Assembly (NCBI RefSeq): GCF_041146795.1
Contig: NC_135172.1
Coordinates: forward strand, 12,824,137-12,888,136
Reading direction: 5' to 3'
Source of the DNA: Maylandia zebra
Lineage: Eukaryota > Chordata > Actinopteri > Cichliformes > Cichlidae
Length of the DNA: 64,000 nt
Shown: piece by piece, positions 31,988 through 42,780 of the stretch
Position numbering within the stretch: the first letter of the stretch is position 1
How the letters are laid out: each line of letters opens with the position of its first letter
The notes under the pieces: generated by a model
The model's input: the letters and a program-made list of their open reading frames with translations, nothing else
Told to the model about the DNA's origin: nothing
Database searches by the model: none
Program-made: the position numbers and the translations under genes

Positions 31988-32804
31988 ATGGCAGCGGCAC
32001 AGTTGACCATGAGTGGTGTCACAACTACCGAAGGCTTAGTTAGGATTTTGCTGTGTCTGCTCCATCTTTCAAGTTCACTGATAAACAAGGGCGAACTGGT
32101 AAACTGACTGTTAACTTTCTTTTTGTTGTTGTTGTTTTAATAAAGAATGTAACTTTTAATTAACCACCTTTACCATTAAATCATGACCGTCCGATCACTG
32201 GTTAAGCTTTTCTCCTTACTTGTAAAATGCTCATTTTGTCCCAGTTACATGTTTCGCACGCATGTTTGTTGACGTTCTTTCTGGTTTTGCAGGAGGAGCT
32301 GAAAGGAAACGTTGAAAAATTACAAAAGGAAACAGCAAGAAGGAAGGTGAGTCTGTCAATGACATGGATGTTGACAGACTCCAAACAGAAAAACATGCTT
32401 TGCTATGACAACTAAAACAAAAAAACAATTTCCCATCATACAAAAGTCTGTTTGCACTCTTTACACTACATACTTTTGTATATTTTGTTACATTAATTTG
32501 GTTTATTTTTGTCCTCCAGGCTGAAAATAATTTAGACAAAGCCTATGTTCCTGCTGTCCTTGATGATGTTAAACGTCTCATGGATCCTTTGTACGAACTT
32601 TTGAAGTCAGTGAAACGTTTTACATCACTGCTTACACCAGTGCTGGATTTAATGGATGACCTACAGACTTTCGTGGGAGCCGGCAAGGAGTACATGAATA
32701 AGTACTTTGAGACAACAGCTGCAGAAATCAATCACAATGAAGAGAACCTACGCAGAGTTATGGCAACACTAACACAACTAGAAAAGAATAAAGATGAACT
32801 GTAG
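31988..32804 (+). CDS. Small three-exon gene of unknown function, about 149 aa
   Basis: Exons 31988-32098, 32293-32346 and 32520-32804 join in phase 0 with GT/AG borders and no stop until 32802-32804. The first exon starts MAAAQLTMSGVTTTEGLVRI and contains a short hydrophobic stretch (LVRILLCLLHLSSSLI). The second is a charged helix (EELKGNVEKLQKETARRK). The third is a long predicted helical region with VLDDVKRLMDPLYELLKSVK and a C-terminal coiled-coil segment ending NKDEL. I do not recognise a family. The start codon is a guess; an acceptor-like AG lies just before it, so an upstream exon is possible. The fact that all three exons stay open supports a real gene. It lies just left of the 3.9 kb transposon-like element. 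Confidence 0.5.
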
Positions 32805-33539
32805 CATATTAGTCAGCGTCTGTCTCTGGTAAATGTTCTGTGAAACATCTCTTTCATACTGCGCTGCTTCTACACTCAGAAAAATTATGGTTCTTAAATG
32901 GTTCTTCAGATGTCTTCATGGTTCTTTAAAGAACCATCATACGTCAAAGAACCTTTTTATTTTGTGGATGGTTCTTCAGCTATTACAAATGGTTCTTTAA
33001 AGAACAAAAGGTTCTTCATCCTTAGCAATCTAAGTTTGATGGTGTAAATGGCATAAATATTTATTCACTATAATGAGGCTGTGAATTATACTGTGTGTTT
33101 TCTTTGTGTGCATGTGTGTGCGAAGGGGGAGGGCGGGATACCTGGCAGTTACCCTTTAAGAGAAGATGGTAGGAAGCTGAATATTCAAATAAAAGTTAGA
33201 AATATTTGCAAACAGTAGACACAATACACACATTCAAATACTGTACTTTAGTTTTAAATTTTAATAAAGCATTACTATTTTCTACTCCAAGGCATTACTT
33301 GTGAGATTATTATATATTTTTGAAAATATAGCATAATGATAATACTAGTTATTGTAAACTTTACAAACCACTCAGCAGTATGTAAAGTCAAATTATAAAA
33401 TACAAGTAAATAACAATTGCAGAACAGAATGTCAGTGTAATGAACACACACTTCGTTTTGACAAAGCACTGCTTAGGTAAATGATCTGAGTAGTTGTTCA
33501 TCACTGAGCAATTTGTTAATATGTGTTTCGAGCCAAATA

Positions 33540-33764
33540 AATGACAGGGAGAGAGAGAGTGACGTCAGAACACGTCATACTATAACCTCCCGGGAGCGGA
33601 CGGAGGGGTCCGTCGTTGGGATGCGCATGCGCAGACAGAGTGTGCGAGCGGCGGGCCTTGACCTTTCGGGAAAAAAAAACTCACGGACGGTGACAGCGAA
33701 ACGGATAACAGTCTTCAGTACCTGCTGGACTCTGAAGCTGTGGATTCTGGGACTGTTGGAAAAG
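33540..33764 (+). promoter_or_regulatory. CpG-rich promoter and first-exon-like block
   Basis: Contains TGACGTCA (33560-33567, a CRE/ATF site) and TGCGCATGCGCA (33622-33633, a consensus NRF1 site) within CpG-dense sequence, followed by a clean splice donor (GAAAAG|GTAAAA at 33764). This combination is typical of a housekeeping gene promoter and its first exon. It lies inside the 3.9 kb element. Confidence 0.45.
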
Positions 33765-35526
33765 GTAAAACATTTTCATTGAAACCTTATTACTGTTTTG
33801 TTTTTGTTACTCGTCATTGTAGCTTGCTGTTAATGTTGTGCTAACAGTAGCGATTAGCTAGATACGTTAGCCACGTCAGCGCAATTTAGTATCCGGTATA
33901 CAGAAACTGTTTTCCTAACAAAACCACTGTTATAATTAAGTGAAGCTGCTCCCAGCTAATTTGAACCTTTGGCTTCTAAAATATGTGGTTCAATTGCGTG
34001 CTGCGTACATAACCTAATGTCAGCTAGACCGAAATTAAAATTTAATATATTGTTAAAGTCACTAAAATGGTGCCTGAAGCCTGTTGTGAGCTCTGTGTCT
34101 GCTCTAGAAACTCTTGAAATTCTGTAGATCTGAGCCGTACATTAAATACTCACATGAACCTCTACTTTGAATTCTGTATGAGCTGTATAAAATACAGCTA
34201 TGCATAAGTGTTTTGAATGAATAATTAGATTAGATAACTCTTTATTGTCTAATCAAATTATATAGAAATGAATAGAAACGTGACATGAGAAGGTGTGTCT
34301 TTGACTGTTCCTGCATAACTTAGTTTCGGACTAGTTGACAAGTTATGCTCCGGTCATTTGATGTTTCCAAGATAGATGTTCTTTTGTAATATAGTTAATT
34401 TTTTTGTATTGTAATTTTTTATCCACCATCATACATCATACATACAAGCTAAGAAGAGGTCGTTATACTAACAGGTATCAACGCTGGGCCAAAGTTCAGC
34501 ACATGGTTAAAGTTTGTAATCCAGCCAGGGTGTAAATATCACTCAGCAGCCAGAGCTGAAGCAGGTAGCATCAACACATAAATCTACTCTACCCGGCTTA
34601 AATCACAAGAGCACCTCTGACCAAAAAGCTGTAGATTTGTCTTGTTTGCACAAATTAATCCAGATTCACATTGTGTTCACAGCTTCAACAAAATGAGGAA
34701 GAGGAGGGGGAGAAACACAATTAGATTGAATTACAATTGGATGGAAGGCGAGGAGAAGGAGAAGGAAGCTTAGGATGAGGAGGAAGAGAAGCAGCAGGAG
34801 CATCTTTAGGGCTCCCTATGATGAGGTTTGTTTCATTAATATGGTCCTCTCACAAAGAAAGATGACTTGTTTTAGTTCACCTACTTCCTGTATTAAATAG
34901 TGATGTGCAAAATGTTGTGAAAAACCATAGAGCAGGCACGTATAGTGCATCTGCAGGTAAATGAACATCAAATCTCTAAGACAGACTGAAATCTGTATAT
35001 TTATCACCCTTATGATAAAACCCACGTCAGCCATTGGTTTATGGACTTTGTATTTTGAAGCCTCAACATTTGCATTATTGCTGTTGCTATGTTGGGACCA
35101 TATTAGGATGAGGGATCAGAATCTGGAGTCATCCACACTATTGTTTCATTTAGTGTGTATCCATAAGATTCGTACAGCAGATCCAAGTTGTGCCTTGAAA
35201 ACAGGAAAGTTGTCTGCATAGAGGAGAACTTTAATAGCAGGCTTGTACAAAGTGAGGCTTTGTGCACTCGTTTTACTTCTGTCACCCTGTTTTGATGCAG
35301 ATTTCACTTGAAATCAGGCAAGAACTGGACTTATTTTTTATAATGTGTTCTTGTGAATTAATTGTGTATCGCATATGTTTGATTTGACTTTCTGCAAGAC
35401 AACAGTCGTCCACTGGCCAAAAAAGTTTTCCAAATACCTCCACGTGATCAAGCCTGGATTTAGAAAAGAATAGCACAAAAAATCTGCACCTCCTGCTTCA
35501 GATGCAATTTGTGTTTCTGTGTTCAG

Positions 35527-35884
35527 AGGCAGCGGTGAGAGGGGAGACCTCAGCTGGAGAGCCTGACCAGGAGGAGTCGAACATTAACTCAGCTCTTCCA
35601 GGGCACCCTGCAGACTCGGCTGTTGGCAACAACGAGGGATGACGTGAACGCCAAACAGGAGTCCATCACAGGTCAACTGCAGGTATGCGAGTCAGACCTT
35701 CTGAGGAGGGTTTCACTTTTCTCTCTTCTTTATAATTGACTCTTTTCTCTCTCTTTCAGCTCCTTGTCTCAGAGTGGGAGGGGTTTGAAGCACAAAGGGA
35801 GGAACTTGTCGTTTGGTTGGCTGATATGGATGTGAGGTTGACCAGCTGACAGGAAACACCAGTGAAAAACTGAAACAACTGCAG
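35527..35884 (+). pseudogene. Nesprin/spectrin-repeat-like exons
   Basis: Exon 35527-35682 (tail reading LQTRLLATTRDDVNAKQESI) joins in phase with exon 35760-35884 (LVSEWEGFEAQREELVVWLA). The W...F...R..L..WL pattern is that of a spectrin repeat; wording is closest, from memory, to nesprins (SYNE), which link nuclei to the cytoskeleton. Near 35850 the frame shifts before a VDQLTGNTSEKLKQLQ stretch, and the start of the first exon is not open in this frame. Part of a gene, probably dead. Confidence 0.5.
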
Positions 35885-37043
35885 GTGTGGGCTTGTTTTG
35901 ATATGACATATATTTGATATGATACATACGTCAGAGACATTGTTCTAAACTGGACTAACCAAGGACCATGAGTACAACATGAAACGTACATTACATAGCG
36001 TAAGGCTGAAGTTCATTGATCATTTTAATCATAAACTTGTTGTTGAAATGTTTTTACTGAACATGCAAACATCTGCTGATGAAAATGTGTTGATTTATTG
36101 GTCTGTTATGAAGCTATTGCTATTTCTAATGTGTTTTATCACTTTCTGATGTTTTATTAATTAAACAATACATGTAGTATTTGTTGTGTTATCTGTAGCT
36201 ATAGTATTTATATATATTTATTTATAGTATAGCAAATATATTTAATTATTACTGTTTAAAACACTAATATGTGACATGTATTAGTAGTGATGTTTTGCTG
36301 AGGGTTAAAATGCCTTTTTGTCTTTTGGTAACTACAAAATGACAATAAACCATTAATATATGTCTATGCTGTGCTCGTATTTATTTTACCCTACTCAAAT
36401 TCAATTTATGATGCATTTTATTTTGAAAGATTTAAAATGGTTTTTTAAAGAACCACTCAAAAAAGGTCCTTCAAATGGTTCTTTTAAAGAACCATTTGAA
36501 GGACCTTTTTAAAAATGGTTCTTTAAAGAACCATTTTTAAAAAGGTCCTTTGAAAAACCATTAAAGGTGCCCCAAAGAACCATTTCTTGATGGTTCTTTG
36601 GGGCACCTTTAAAGGTTCTTCAATGAACCACTGAAAGAAATGGTTCTTCAAAGAACCATTGTTTGAAAGGTTCTTTGTGGCACCAAAAAAGGTTCTTCTA
36701 TGGCATCAGTCTAAAGAACCACTTTTGGTTCCAGTTGGCACCTTTATTTTTCTGAGTGTAAATCAAAGCTAACTGTACACTTGATTTATAAACTTTGATG
36801 AGAAAAAAATCTTTTCTTTCTTTCTTTCTTTTCTTTGTTATATCAGGTCTAATGCGAACACAAAACACAAAGCTGAGATTTTCTCTGTTTAGAAATCACA
36901 TTAAATCTGACAGTTGTTAATGATTCATATGTAGAAACACTTTCATGTGAATAAAAACATTCAAACTGTTATTATTGCAAATTGTGACGTTTGTAAGAAT
37001 AGAAGCGGTGGCTGATTGTTCTCTAGTGTTTGTGTGTGGATCA

Positions 37044-37690
37044 GTGTTGTTCAAGTTACTTGGAAAAAAGTAATTAGTTACTTATTACTGATTACTTCTC
37101 AAAAAATGTTATACCGTTACATTACTGATTACTTAATTTCAAAAGTAATTATTTACTTATTACTTAGTTACTTTTTGGTACACACCTGAATACTTAATAA
37201 AGCAATAGACCTTTCAGCCCAGTTCTATTTTTATGCATAATCCATCATATAAAAATTCAGTCAAATGGAAAAGTCTCTTTTTAAAAATTGTTTTATTATT
37301 TTTAATCTCTTAATTTTAGGGAAATCGCATCAAGCAAAAATGTAATTCTATACAACAGTTTTTAAAAAAAAACTATGTGAAAAAATCTATTTTCACCTGT
37401 TTAGCAGGAGTGGGGCCGGTGGTCATATCAGTGGGGGATCTGGTGGTTTCTCTGTGAATTTCCGTTCCCATGGTAGCGTGCTAGGTGCTTGTTCAGATTT
37501 GAAGTGTAATTTTTCGCAGAGTGTACAACGGACGCTAATGTTTTTGCCACTTTTTACAGAATAACACTTGAAGTAATATAAGTACTTCCACGCTTTTAAC
37601 GCTGCATGGTCGTACTCTCTCCTGCACTCCATATTACCCATTGTTGATCTACGCACGTCTGCTGTTGCCACGTATATGAACACGCATGAT
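37044..37690 (-). mobile_element. hAT transposon fragment with BED-type N-terminus
   Basis: The left end cagtgttgttcaagttactt with repeated agtaattagttactta motifs is a typical fish hAT terminus. The minus strand at 37423-37683 encodes MECRREYDHAALKAWKYLYY and VRCTLCEKLHF, the start of a BED zinc-finger region of a hAT transposase. The transposase body is missing, so it is internally deleted or truncated. Confidence 0.65.
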
Positions 37691-37870
37691 CAGCACAGCG
37701 CACCAGGTAGAATCCAGTTTTCAGGCCCCTCTTCTGTGGAATCAGCTTCCAGTTTGGATTCAGGAGACAGACACTATCGCTACTGTTAGGTCTGCACTCG
37801 CAGGCTCCACTAGTTCAGAGATTTATCACCATGAACGAATCAAGACGATCAGAGCTCGATCGGTTTTAAA
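37690..37870 (+). mobile_element. LINE fragment (L2/CR1 group C-terminus)
   Basis: The plus strand encodes SFQAPLLWNQLPVWIQETDT, a conserved segment near the end of L2-group reverse transcriptase proteins. No start, and only a short fragment. Confidence 0.6.
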
Positions 37871-38528
37871 CTTGCAAGGGAAGTGTCGGATCCGGATCTT
37901 GGAGCTACAAGCTCCTCACATGATCCCAGACAACTCCAAAAATCCAGCGTCCCCAAGCAGGCTTTTATTCAGTGACAATAGTTACACAAACACCCATGGT
38001 AAAACCCTATTGTAATAATTTGTGATAAATAAAAGTAGAGTCTGGGGAATATTTGATGAAAGCTTATTGTGATTAATGCTGGGGTGAATTTCAAAGTTGA
38101 TGTGACGTCTGTTTGAAGTTGGTGTGTTATGTGTGTGAATGTGTTACGTCAGCCAAGAAACGAGATTAGATTAGGACATTTGGATAGGGGATTTTATTCC
38201 CACATTGATTAGCAGGGTTGGACTCGGGCACCAGATAATTTAACTGTGGAATCGACAGTGGTGCTTTTAAATTTATTTAAATTATTTAGGACGGGGACGG
38301 TAATCCCTAGGAGCGCGGTTGCTCAGCGTGTGGCATCGACTCCTGATCACAGATGCGTGGTCAGGCCTGGCGGCGTCCAGTTAGCCCGAGTGGCGCCCGC
38401 GGGACTTCGGGAACCCATTAAAAACCAAGTGGTCAAGGACCACTTCTTTACCGTGCTGTTTGAGTAAAGAGCGGGCCTCAGGTGTGACCATTTCAACGTG
38501 GCTGACAGGTAAGCTTTAAGTAAAGCTT

Positions 38529-38544
38529 AAAGTGGGATATTTAG
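38529..38544. repeat. L1 target-site duplication, left copy
   Basis: aaagtgggatatttag; the matching copy aaagtgggatacttag is at 48628-48643 with one mismatch. It defines the ends of the LINE at 38545-48627. Confidence 0.8.
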
Positions 38545-38702
38545 GACTTCCGGTCAGCATGCGACCCGAATAGACGCAGGAACGAGCTGCTGTGGTGAAC
38601 TTAACTCCGCTTTGACCAGTTTCACCCCTTCAACTGCCACCTTTAAGTCGCTTACACTCGTAACTACTTTTCTAGTGTTTTGAACACTTTTGACCCTTTC
38701 CA

Positions 38703-39500
38703 ATGGCTGCTAAGAGTGCAAAAGCGAACAAAAAGGAGGACGCTAGCTTAACACTGGAGGCTATCACCACGCTGCTCCAGCAGCACCGAGAGTTGGCATC
38801 TGAATTTAAGACCTCATTTAACGCCCTCGATTCAAAACTGGACCAGGTACGACAAGCCCAAGAGGAACAGGCCGAGAGAGTTTCATCCTTGGAGCTTGCA
38901 ACTGAAGACCTGAGCCAACGTGTCGCTGACCTTGAAAACACGTGTGCCGCTCTTCGCGAAGACAACAACCAGCTAAAGAACAAAGTCACTGACCTGGAGA
39001 GCCGTAGCAGGCATCAGAACATCCGCGTCCTTGGACTGCCTGAAGACACTGAAAGTGGGCGCCCCACTCACTTCTTTTCCAACCTTCTCTGTGAGTTATT
39101 GGGCAAAGAAATACTTCAGTCTCCACCGGAGCTCGATAGAGCGCACCGCTCCCTCGCAGCGAAGCCGCCCGTGGGACGCCCACCTCGCCCGGTGATCATC
39201 CGCCTGCACCGATACCAGATCAAGGACCTCATCATCCGAGAAGCTAGGAGGAGAGGGAAATTCGACTACCGAGGCGTGCCTATCCGAATTGTGGAAGACT
39301 ACAGCCCCGAGGTCCTCAATCAGCGGGCGCAGTACAAGGACATTATGTCGGAGCTCTACGGGCGAGGCCTGAGGCCGGCTCTCCTCTTCCCAGCACGGCT
39401 TCGCATAACGCAGGCCAGAGGCGCCAGAAAGTTTTTCAGCTCCGTGGACCAGGCTCAACAGTACATTGAGAGGCTCCCAAAGGCTCCGGAAGCCCCGTGA
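38703..39500 (+). CDS. L1-type ORF1 protein, 265 aa
   Basis: Complete ORF starting MAAKSAKANKKEDASL. Residues about 15-100 form a coiled coil (many heptad Leu, NNQLKNKVTDLESRS). Then come an RRM-like segment (RHQNIRVLGLPEDTESG) and a C-terminal domain (RPVIIRLHRYQIKDLIIREA; LLFPARLRIT). This is the usual layout of L1 ORF1p, the trimeric RNA-binding chaperone packaged with LINE RNA. Length is somewhat short but within fish L1 range. No stops. Confidence 0.9.
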   Translation: MAAKSAKANKKEDASLTLEAITTLLQQHRELASEFKTSFNALDSKLDQVRQAQEEQAERVSSLELATEDLSQRVADLENTCAALREDNNQLKNKVTDLESRSRHQNIRVLGLPEDTESGRPTHFFSNLLCELLGKEILQSPPELDRAHRSLAAKPPVGRPPRPVIIRLHRYQIKDLIIREARRRGKFDYRGVPIRIVEDYSPEVLNQRAQYKDIMSELYGRGLRPALLFPARLRITQARGARKFFSSVDQAQQYIERLPKAPEAP

Positions 39501-40278
39501 AGAATTATTACTGATAAAACAATGGCACCAAATGCAGGTACCAAACATTCCATATAGGTATGGAGGCGCAGTCGGGATCCACGTAAGACGTTGCTTTTCC
39601 TCTCCGAGTGTAGCGATGTAGTCTGAGTGCTATAGCACTGAAATGCTGATTATTACTTTAATTTAACTCGATAATCTTATTTTGTTTTCTTTGTTAAATA
39701 AGGAGACAACCTCATTGACTTCTACCCGTTGGCTAATGACGTAATACCTGTTGCACGGAGACGGGGAGTTTTGTTATCTACTCGTAGCCTTCTGTCTGTT
39801 CTTATTCAATAATTCAGTTATAACGGTAGTACTTATTGAACTACATCATCTTTTTGTGTTTGGTTGTTTGTTTACATACTTGGACTCTGCTTTGAAACAC
39901 TCCAGCAATTACATTTGGACTTGGTGGCTGATACAGTTTCGAAACTTAACAGTATTATACGGGGTTTCAGCTTACTATGCTATGGCCACCGGAGCAGTGG
40001 TTCGACTGCTTCAATACCTAGGTTATTGGTATCATAGACAGGAGGAGTAACACTCTAAATATGTTAAGTTTGAAGAGCTCGCTGCTTGTTCTTGTTCTTT
40101 TTTTTGGCAGCCATTTTCTGTTGTGGGGAGGGTTTGGGGAGGGTAAGGGTCACTGCTTTGAACCTCATACACTGTTCTTTTTTTTAACCTGTTCTGAACT
40201 AATTTCCACCCACTGTAAAGTTATTCTGTTCTTATCATCTAAGGCCAGTGTGCATAGTTTCTTTGCTCTACAAATCAG

Positions 40279-42444
40279 ATGAGTCTGCAATTGAACTTTC
40301 TAAGCTGGAATGTTAAAGGTCTAAATCATCCAGTCAAGAGACGGAGGGTTTTGTCACATGTTAAACACCGTAACACTGACGTGGCTTTCCTGCAGGAGAC
40401 CCACGTCAGGGCCTCTGATAATGTCCGTCTCTTCTCCCGTTGGAGGGGCCAGTGTTTTCACTCACTTTTCCAAGCTAGGGCACGTGGGGTCTCTATATTG
40501 GTCAGGCAGAACATTCCCTTTGAGGCCCACAATGTCATAGCAGACAAATATGGTAGATATGTCATAGTCATAGTCCTCAACATGAAGAAGAAGGCTTTCA
40601 GGAGCAAAGTGAAAGAGGAGATGAAAGCAGCACAGCGGGAGGTGAAACGCTGCCTGAGGGAAGCAAAGGACACCTACAGGAGGAAGGTGGAGCAGAAGTT
40701 GGAGAGGAACAATATGAGGGAGGTCTGGAATGGTGTGAAAACCATCACAGACCACAACACCAAGAAAAGCACAGTGGGGGGGACTGTGGAGAAGGCAAAC
40801 GAACTCAACAACTTCTTCAACAGGTTTGACCAGCCCACAACCCCCCCACCCTCACCCTCACCTTCACTACAGAGTCCTCTCCCCACTCTCCTGCCTCCCT
40901 CGCTTCCCCCCCTTCCTGACACCATGACACCCCCCTCCTCCAATCCCTCTCTCAGCAGCAAGACATCTCCCCCCCTCCCCTCCTCCCAAACACCTCCCAG
41001 TGTCACAGTGGATCAGGTCAGGAGGCAACTGAGGAAGCTTCGCCCCAGAAAGGCAGCAGGCCCAGACAAGGTGTGTCCTAGGATGCTTAAGGCGTGTGCT
41101 GCTGAACTTGGGGAGCCGCTACAACGAGTCTTCAACCTCAGTCTGCGACTGGGGAGAGTGCCCGCCCTATGGAAGACATCCTGCATCGTCCCGGTCCCCA
41201 AAAAGAACCGGCCCAATGAGCTGAATGACTTCCGACCGGTGGCACTGACGTCACATCTTATGAAGACTCTAGAGCGGCTCTTCCTCAACCTCCTCCGACC
41301 ACAGGTACAACATGCCCAGGACCCACTACAGTTTGCATACAAGGCGGGTGTCGGAGTGGAGGATGCCATCCTGTACCTCCTACACAGAGCCCACTCACAC
41401 CTGGATGGGGGAAAAGGCACGGTCAGGATCCTGTTTCTTGACTTTTCCAGTGCCTTTAATACCATCCGGCCCTGTATGCTTCAGGAAAAACTGAACAGGA
41501 TGGAGGTGGACCCCTGCCTGGTGGCTTGGATCTCCGACTACCTCACCGACAGACCACAGTACGTCAGGCTGAAGGACATCACGTCTGACACTGTGGTCAG
41601 CAGCACAGGAGCACCACAGGGAACTGTGCTGTCCCCTCTTCTCTTCACCCTGTACACCTCTGACTTCTGCTACAACTCTGAATTATGCCATATTCAGAAG
41701 TTTGCAGATGACACGGCCATCATGGGGTGTATCTGGGATGATCAGGAAGAGGAGTACAGAAGTCTGGTGAGGAACTTTGTCGCATGGAGTCACACAAACC
41801 ACCTGCAACTCAACACCTCAAAGACTAAGGAACTGGTTGTGGACTTCGGGAGGTCCAGAGAAGGTCCACTGCCGGTTCAGATAGAGGGGGAGGAGGTGGA
41901 GGTGGTCAACAAGTACAAGTACCTCGGGCTGTGGGTGGACAATAAACTGGACTGGTCATGCAACACAGAGCACCTGTATAAAAAAGCCCAAAGCCGACTG
42001 TACTTCCTCAGGAGGCTGAGGTCTTTTAACATCTGCAGGAAGCTCCTGAGGATGTTTTACCAGTCGGTGGTTTCTGGAGTACTTTTCTATGCTGTGGTGT
42101 GCTGGGGGAGCAACACAGCAAAGAGGGACTCATCCAGGCTGGAGAAACTGATCAGGAAGGCTAGCTCTGTGGTCGGCATGAAGCTGGACACTCTGGTGAC
42201 AGTGGCAGAGAAAAGGACATTAAAGAAACTGATGGACATTATGAACAATGCTGGGCATCCTCTGCACACGGCCATTAACAATCAGAAGAGTCTGTTCAGT
42301 GACAGGTTGCTTCTCCCCAAGACAAGAACTAACAGACTTAAAAACTCCTTTGTCCCACACGCCATCAGACTGTTTAACTCCTCTCTGGAGGGGAGAGGGA
42401 GGGGAGACAGGAGGACAAAGGAGGGGGGAACAACTAAGCTGTAG
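40279..42444 (+). CDS. Chimeric ORF: L1 endonuclease start fused to CR1/Rex-like RT (721 aa)
   Basis: Residues 1-97 are the N-terminal part of an L1/Tx1 apurinic-like endonuclease (LNFLSWNVKGLNHPVKRRRV, VAFLQETHV). At base 40570 a second LINE begins, and its RT continues in the same frame to residue 721. The RT contains a polyproline linker, KLRPRKAAGPDKVCPRMLKA, FLDFSSAFNTIRP, the FADDTAIMG active site and the C-terminal SSVVGMKLDTLVTVAEKRTL. Both partners are retroelement-derived and the fusion is an accident of insertion. The endonuclease part lacks its catalytic C-terminal half, so only the RT could be functional. RT residues (FADD) are intact. Confidence 0.85.
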   Translation: MSLQLNFLSWNVKGLNHPVKRRRVLSHVKHRNTDVAFLQETHVRASDNVRLFSRWRGQCFHSLFQARARGVSILVRQNIPFEAHNVIADKYGRYVIVIVLNMKKKAFRSKVKEEMKAAQREVKRCLREAKDTYRRKVEQKLERNNMREVWNGVKTITDHNTKKSTVGGTVEKANELNNFFNRFDQPTTPPPSPSPSLQSPLPTLLPPSLPPLPDTMTPPSSNPSLSSKTSPPLPSSQTPPSVTVDQVRRQLRKLRPRKAAGPDKVCPRMLKACAAELGEPLQRVFNLSLRLGRVPALWKTSCIVPVPKKNRPNELNDFRPVALTSHLMKTLERLFLNLLRPQVQHAQDPLQFAYKAGVGVEDAILYLLHRAHSHLDGGKGTVRILFLDFSSAFNTIRPCMLQEKLNRMEVDPCLVAWISDYLTDRPQYVRLKDITSDTVVSSTGAPQGTVLSPLLFTLYTSDFCYNSELCHIQKFADDTAIMGCIWDDQEEEYRSLVRNFVAWSHTNHLQLNTSKTKELVVDFGRSREGPLPVQIEGEEVEVVNKYKYLGLWVDNKLDWSCNTEHLYKKAQSRLYFLRRLRSFNICRKLLRMFYQSVVSGVLFYAVVCWGSNTAKRDSSRLEKLIRKASSVVGMKLDTLVTVAEKRTLKKLMDIMNNAGHPLHTAINNQKSLFSDRLLLPKTRTNRLKNSFVPHAIRLFNSSLEGRGRGDRRTKEGGTTKL

Positions 42445-42613
42445 TGCCTCTTCACCTCACTGTACAATACCTTGTGCAATACTTTTTGTAAATAGTCAAC
42501 AGTGCAATAGACTCAATACTTGAAATGTGCAATTCACTTGTATTTTTATTTTTTTATTCCTATTTATTCTATTTATCCCCTTTGTATATTTTATTTATAT
42601 TTGTCTCTGTATT

Positions 42614-42667
<54 letters not shown>

Positions 42668-42779
42668 ACAATTCTGTAACTGTAACTTCGGTCGTTGCTA
42701 TGCTTTTTTTGGAAGTCGAATTTCCCAGAGGAACCCACCCGAGGGATTAATAAAGTTCTATCTTATCTTATCTTATCTT
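40571..42779 (+). mobile_element. Nested CR1/Rex-like LINE, 5'-truncated
   Basis: 2.2 kb inserted in the L1 endonuclease. A 4-bp duplication GTCA flanks it (40567-40570 and 42780-42783). The 5' end lacks its own ORF1 and endonuclease. The RT frame is open to 42444, followed by a 3' UTR with a (GT)n(AT)n microsatellite (42615-42667) and a tail of repeated TTATC units. Confidence 0.85.
42615..42667. repeat. (GT)n(AT)n microsatellite
   Basis: A run of GT followed by AT dinucleotides in the 3' UTR of the nested LINE. Confidence 0.9.
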
Positions 42780-42780
42780 G

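Larger units (their letters stand above)
32873..36769. mobile_element. 3.9-kb TIR element with palindromic ends and captured host-like exons
   Basis: The left end reads TA then cactcagaaaaa; the right end reads tttttctgagtg then TA. Each end has a cluster of ggttctttaaagaaccat-type palindromes (32887-33020 and 36428-36735). Each cluster has only one terminus, so the two are better explained as ends of one element than as two MITEs. Inside are a CpG-rich promoter-like block (33540-33764) and two spectrin-repeat exons (35527-35884). No transposase is visible. The TA flanks suggest a Tc1/mariner-like mechanism, but the superfamily is not certain. Confidence 0.55.

Noticed and set aside
32873-36769. 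CRISPR-like repeats, suggested by repeated palindromic units
   Set aside because: Vertebrate nuclear DNA; units are irregular and overlapping with no spacers of constant length. They are TIR-element palindromes.
38703-39500. Host coiled-coil gene
   Set aside because: Its RRM-like centre, its position before an L1 ORF2 and the flanking target duplications identify it as L1 ORF1.
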